Source: Streptococcus constellatus
GTDB taxonomy: Bacteria; Bacillota; Bacilli; Lactobacillales; Streptococcaceae
Assembly: GCF_902167705.1 (NCBI RefSeq)
Contig: NZ_CABHMZ010000022.1
Location: 18,623 to 82,622 of the forward strand
Reading direction: 5' to 3'
Length of the DNA stretch: 64,000 nucleotides
Each line of letters starts with the position of its first letter. Within the stretch, counting starts at the first letter, position 1. The position numbers were made by a program, and so were the translations under genes. Below the pieces are notes generated by a model. That model saw nothing but the letters and a program-made list of their open reading frames with translations, did no database searches and was not told where the DNA came from. Below, one piece after another: positions 62,820 to 64,000 of this stretch.

Positions 62820-63167
62820 ATGGCAGACAAATTTAAAAAATCAATTTATTTAGCAGGCGAGCTTATCAATATTTATGATGAGTGCAGTAACAAAGAGCGC
62901 AACCGCTCGTTTAGTGGACGAGTAGCTGACATTGCAGACCGTTATGCAATCTTAATGGCTTTGACTGAGGTTCCAGAGCTGGCTGCCGGAGAAAAGGTTA
63001 TTTTGGGTGAAGCTGTCTTGGGTGGCTTCATCGACCGAAACAAAATCCGATACTTGCCAGATAGCATTAGAGACACGGAAATGCAAGGGGCAGATGTCTT
63101 AGCAGGCGAGGTCGAGCAATTAGATTATGCGCAAAGACTAAAACTAATCGAGAGTTTAAAAATTTAA
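62820..63167 (+). CDS. Small mobile-element protein, unknown function
   Basis: 115 residues from ATG 62820 (AAAAGGAGTAAAATA). The start ADKFKKSIYLAGELINIYDE and the repeated LPDSIRDTEMQ...QRLKLIESLKI pattern resemble small proteins found beside phage lysis modules. No catalytic motif. It begins 13 bp after the AP2-like gene. Confidence 0.55.
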   Translation: MADKFKKSIYLAGELINIYDECSNKERNRSFSGRVADIADRYAILMALTEVPELAAGEKVILGEAVLGGFIDRNKIRYLPDSIRDTEMQGADVLAGEVEQLDYAQRLKLIESLKI

Positions 63168-63189
63168 GTTAGCATTTGCTAACTTTTTT
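63166..63189 (+). terminator. Terminator of the plus-strand trio
   Basis: AGTTAGC-ATTT-GCTAACT followed by T6. Confidence 0.85.
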
Positions 63190-63201
63190 ATTTGCTCGAA
63201 A

Positions 63202-63236
63202 AAAATAAAAAAGGCCCTCGGCATAAACCGAGGGCT
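63202..63236 (-). terminator. Terminator of the endolysin gene
   Basis: Minus strand: GCCCTCGG-TTTATG-CCGAGGGC, then U6; convergent with the terminator at 63166-63189. Confidence 0.8.
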
Positions 63237-63280
63237 AAACTGTCTGCTTTGTCCCATTTAAAAAAAGGGTGCAGTCCTAT

Positions 63281-64000
63281 TTATTTTACTCTATAAGTTA
63301 CACCTGCATAAATGAGGTCGCTTGACAATCCATTTAGTGCTTGAATATTTTCCACTGTTGTACCGTATTGAGCAGCCATGCCAGAGAGCGTATCTCCCCA
63401 TTGTGCTGTATGGTAAGACACATTTTGAGGAGCTGATTGTCCTTGTCCTGTCAGTTTTAGAACTTGTCCTACATAGATATAGTTTGGATTGCTAATGCCG
63501 TTCAGAGCTGCTAACTGTTGGTAAGTCGTGCCATATTGAGCGGCAATTCCAGAAAGGGTATCACCCGGCTGTACCGTGTATGAGGCAAACTGCTGAACAG
63601 TTGGAGCTGATGCAGGTTGGCTATTAGTAGTAGAGATAATTTCTGCATTTTGTTTGTAAATCCAAGAGTTAATACCTGCTAACAGCACCTTGTCACCGCT
63701 CACCTCTGCTACTTGATAAGACCGACCTTTAACCCAATCAGGGATTCCTTCTCCTGTCGCCCAGTTGGTAGCCGAGAAATTAACCTTGACTGTGTCGCCA
63801 GCTTTAATATCACTTTTTGGTGTATTGTCAGCTTTTTCTCCCTCTTTGATAGCTGGTGTCTGTGTTTTAGGTGTATTCTTACGACCGTAACCATTATCTG
63901 TGATTCCCGTCAAGTCTACATTGCCATCAAGTCCACCAGTGATGTAAGTTGACGTAAATTGAAAGATAGCAATTCCTGGGAGTGACGGGAAAAAGTTGTA
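63281..64000 (-). CDS. Phage endolysin, GH25 lysozyme plus two LysM, C-terminal part
   Basis: 240 codons are visible and the frame stays open at the right edge. The first visible residues ([13 protein letters not shown], then [18 protein letters not shown]) are the end of a GH25 lysozyme domain. An SH3-like wall-binding region follows ([25 protein letters not shown]), then two LysM repeats ([20 protein letters not shown] and [21 protein letters not shown]). The protein cleaves the host wall at the end of lytic growth and marks a second prophage extending past 64000. Confidence 0.9.
   Translation of the reverse strand, partial: YNFFPSLPGIAIFQFTSTYITGGLDGNVDLTGITDNGYGRKNTPKTQTPAIKEGEKADNTPKSDIKAGDTVKVNFSATNWATGEGIPDWVKGRSYQVAEVSGDKVLLAGINSWIYKQNAEIISTTNSQPASAPTVQQFASYTVQPGDTLSGIAAQYGTTYQQLAALNGISNPNYIYVGQVLKLTGQGQSAPQNVSYHTAQWGDTLSGMAAQYGTTVENIQALNGLSSDLIYAGVTYRVK

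Noticed and set aside
1..64000. tRNA or rRNA genes
   Set aside because: No cloverleaf-like sequence or rRNA segment was recognised on either strand.

Overview
The window looks like a low-GC Streptococcus chromosome, probably a viridans or anginosus-group species. The genus call rests on several gene orders and proteins: xseA-xseB-ispA-tlyA-argR-recN, the cbpB/xerD-like/scpA/scpB/rluB/yidD block, a ClpE gene with a CtsR operator, Vex1-2-3-type ABC genes, and RdgB with a long N-terminal extension. The species is inference only. No rRNA or tRNA gene was seen.

Region by region. (1) 1-8900 is the lysogeny and early-replication end of a prophage. An early operon runs on the minus strand (helicase fragment, RuvC-like resolvase, Gp157, HNH endonuclease, small proteins). 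Between its genes sit plus-strand accessory genes, followed by a CI/S24 repressor, two lysogenic cargo genes and a tyrosine integrase. The integrase abuts the terminator of the HU gene, the likely attachment region. (2) 8931-34600 is mostly core: hup, degV, a four-gene FecCD-type iron-chelate importer, the recN operon, traX-like, nnrD, folD, vex1-3, a 41-bp tandem-repeat array, a ClbS/DfsB-like gene, feoA-feoB plus a small partner, and clpE. (3) 34427-57016 carries a short Ile-rich peptide gene, a frameshifted PTS-IIC gene, Nudix, a Na+/H+ antiporter, the MnmM/MnmL pair, an ATL protein, PAP2, RibU under an FMN riboswitch, trmL behind a terminator-bearing leader, trkA-trkH, the scpAB cluster, cbpB, a YfcE-like phosphodiesterase, rdgB, racE, lysA, a Bax1-like protein, trmH-like, acyP and yidC. 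(4) 57197-61052 is a compact, AT-rich four-gene operon plus a coupled 23-codon ORF, and it matches no system I know: a WYL protein lacking its DNA-binding half, a small membrane protein, a coiled-coil protein, and a large HNH-like protein with a hydrophobic C-terminal half. (5) 61053-64000 has a long noncoding stretch, three plus-strand phage or mobile-element genes and the 3' end of a GH25-LysM endolysin, so a second prophage continues past the right edge.

How the genes work together: iron uptake is represented twice (Fec-type chelate import and Feo ferrous import), potassium and sodium homeostasis by TrkAH and the antiporter, and chromosome maintenance by RecN, Xse, ScpAB and HU. The best candidate for an undescribed system is the WYL/membrane/coiled-coil/HNH operon next to the second prophage. 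Other notable items are the strictly 41-bp-periodic intergenic array with two sequence subfamilies, the four sense/antisense-overlapping modules in the first prophage, and the candidate small RNA or attenuator upstream of trmL.
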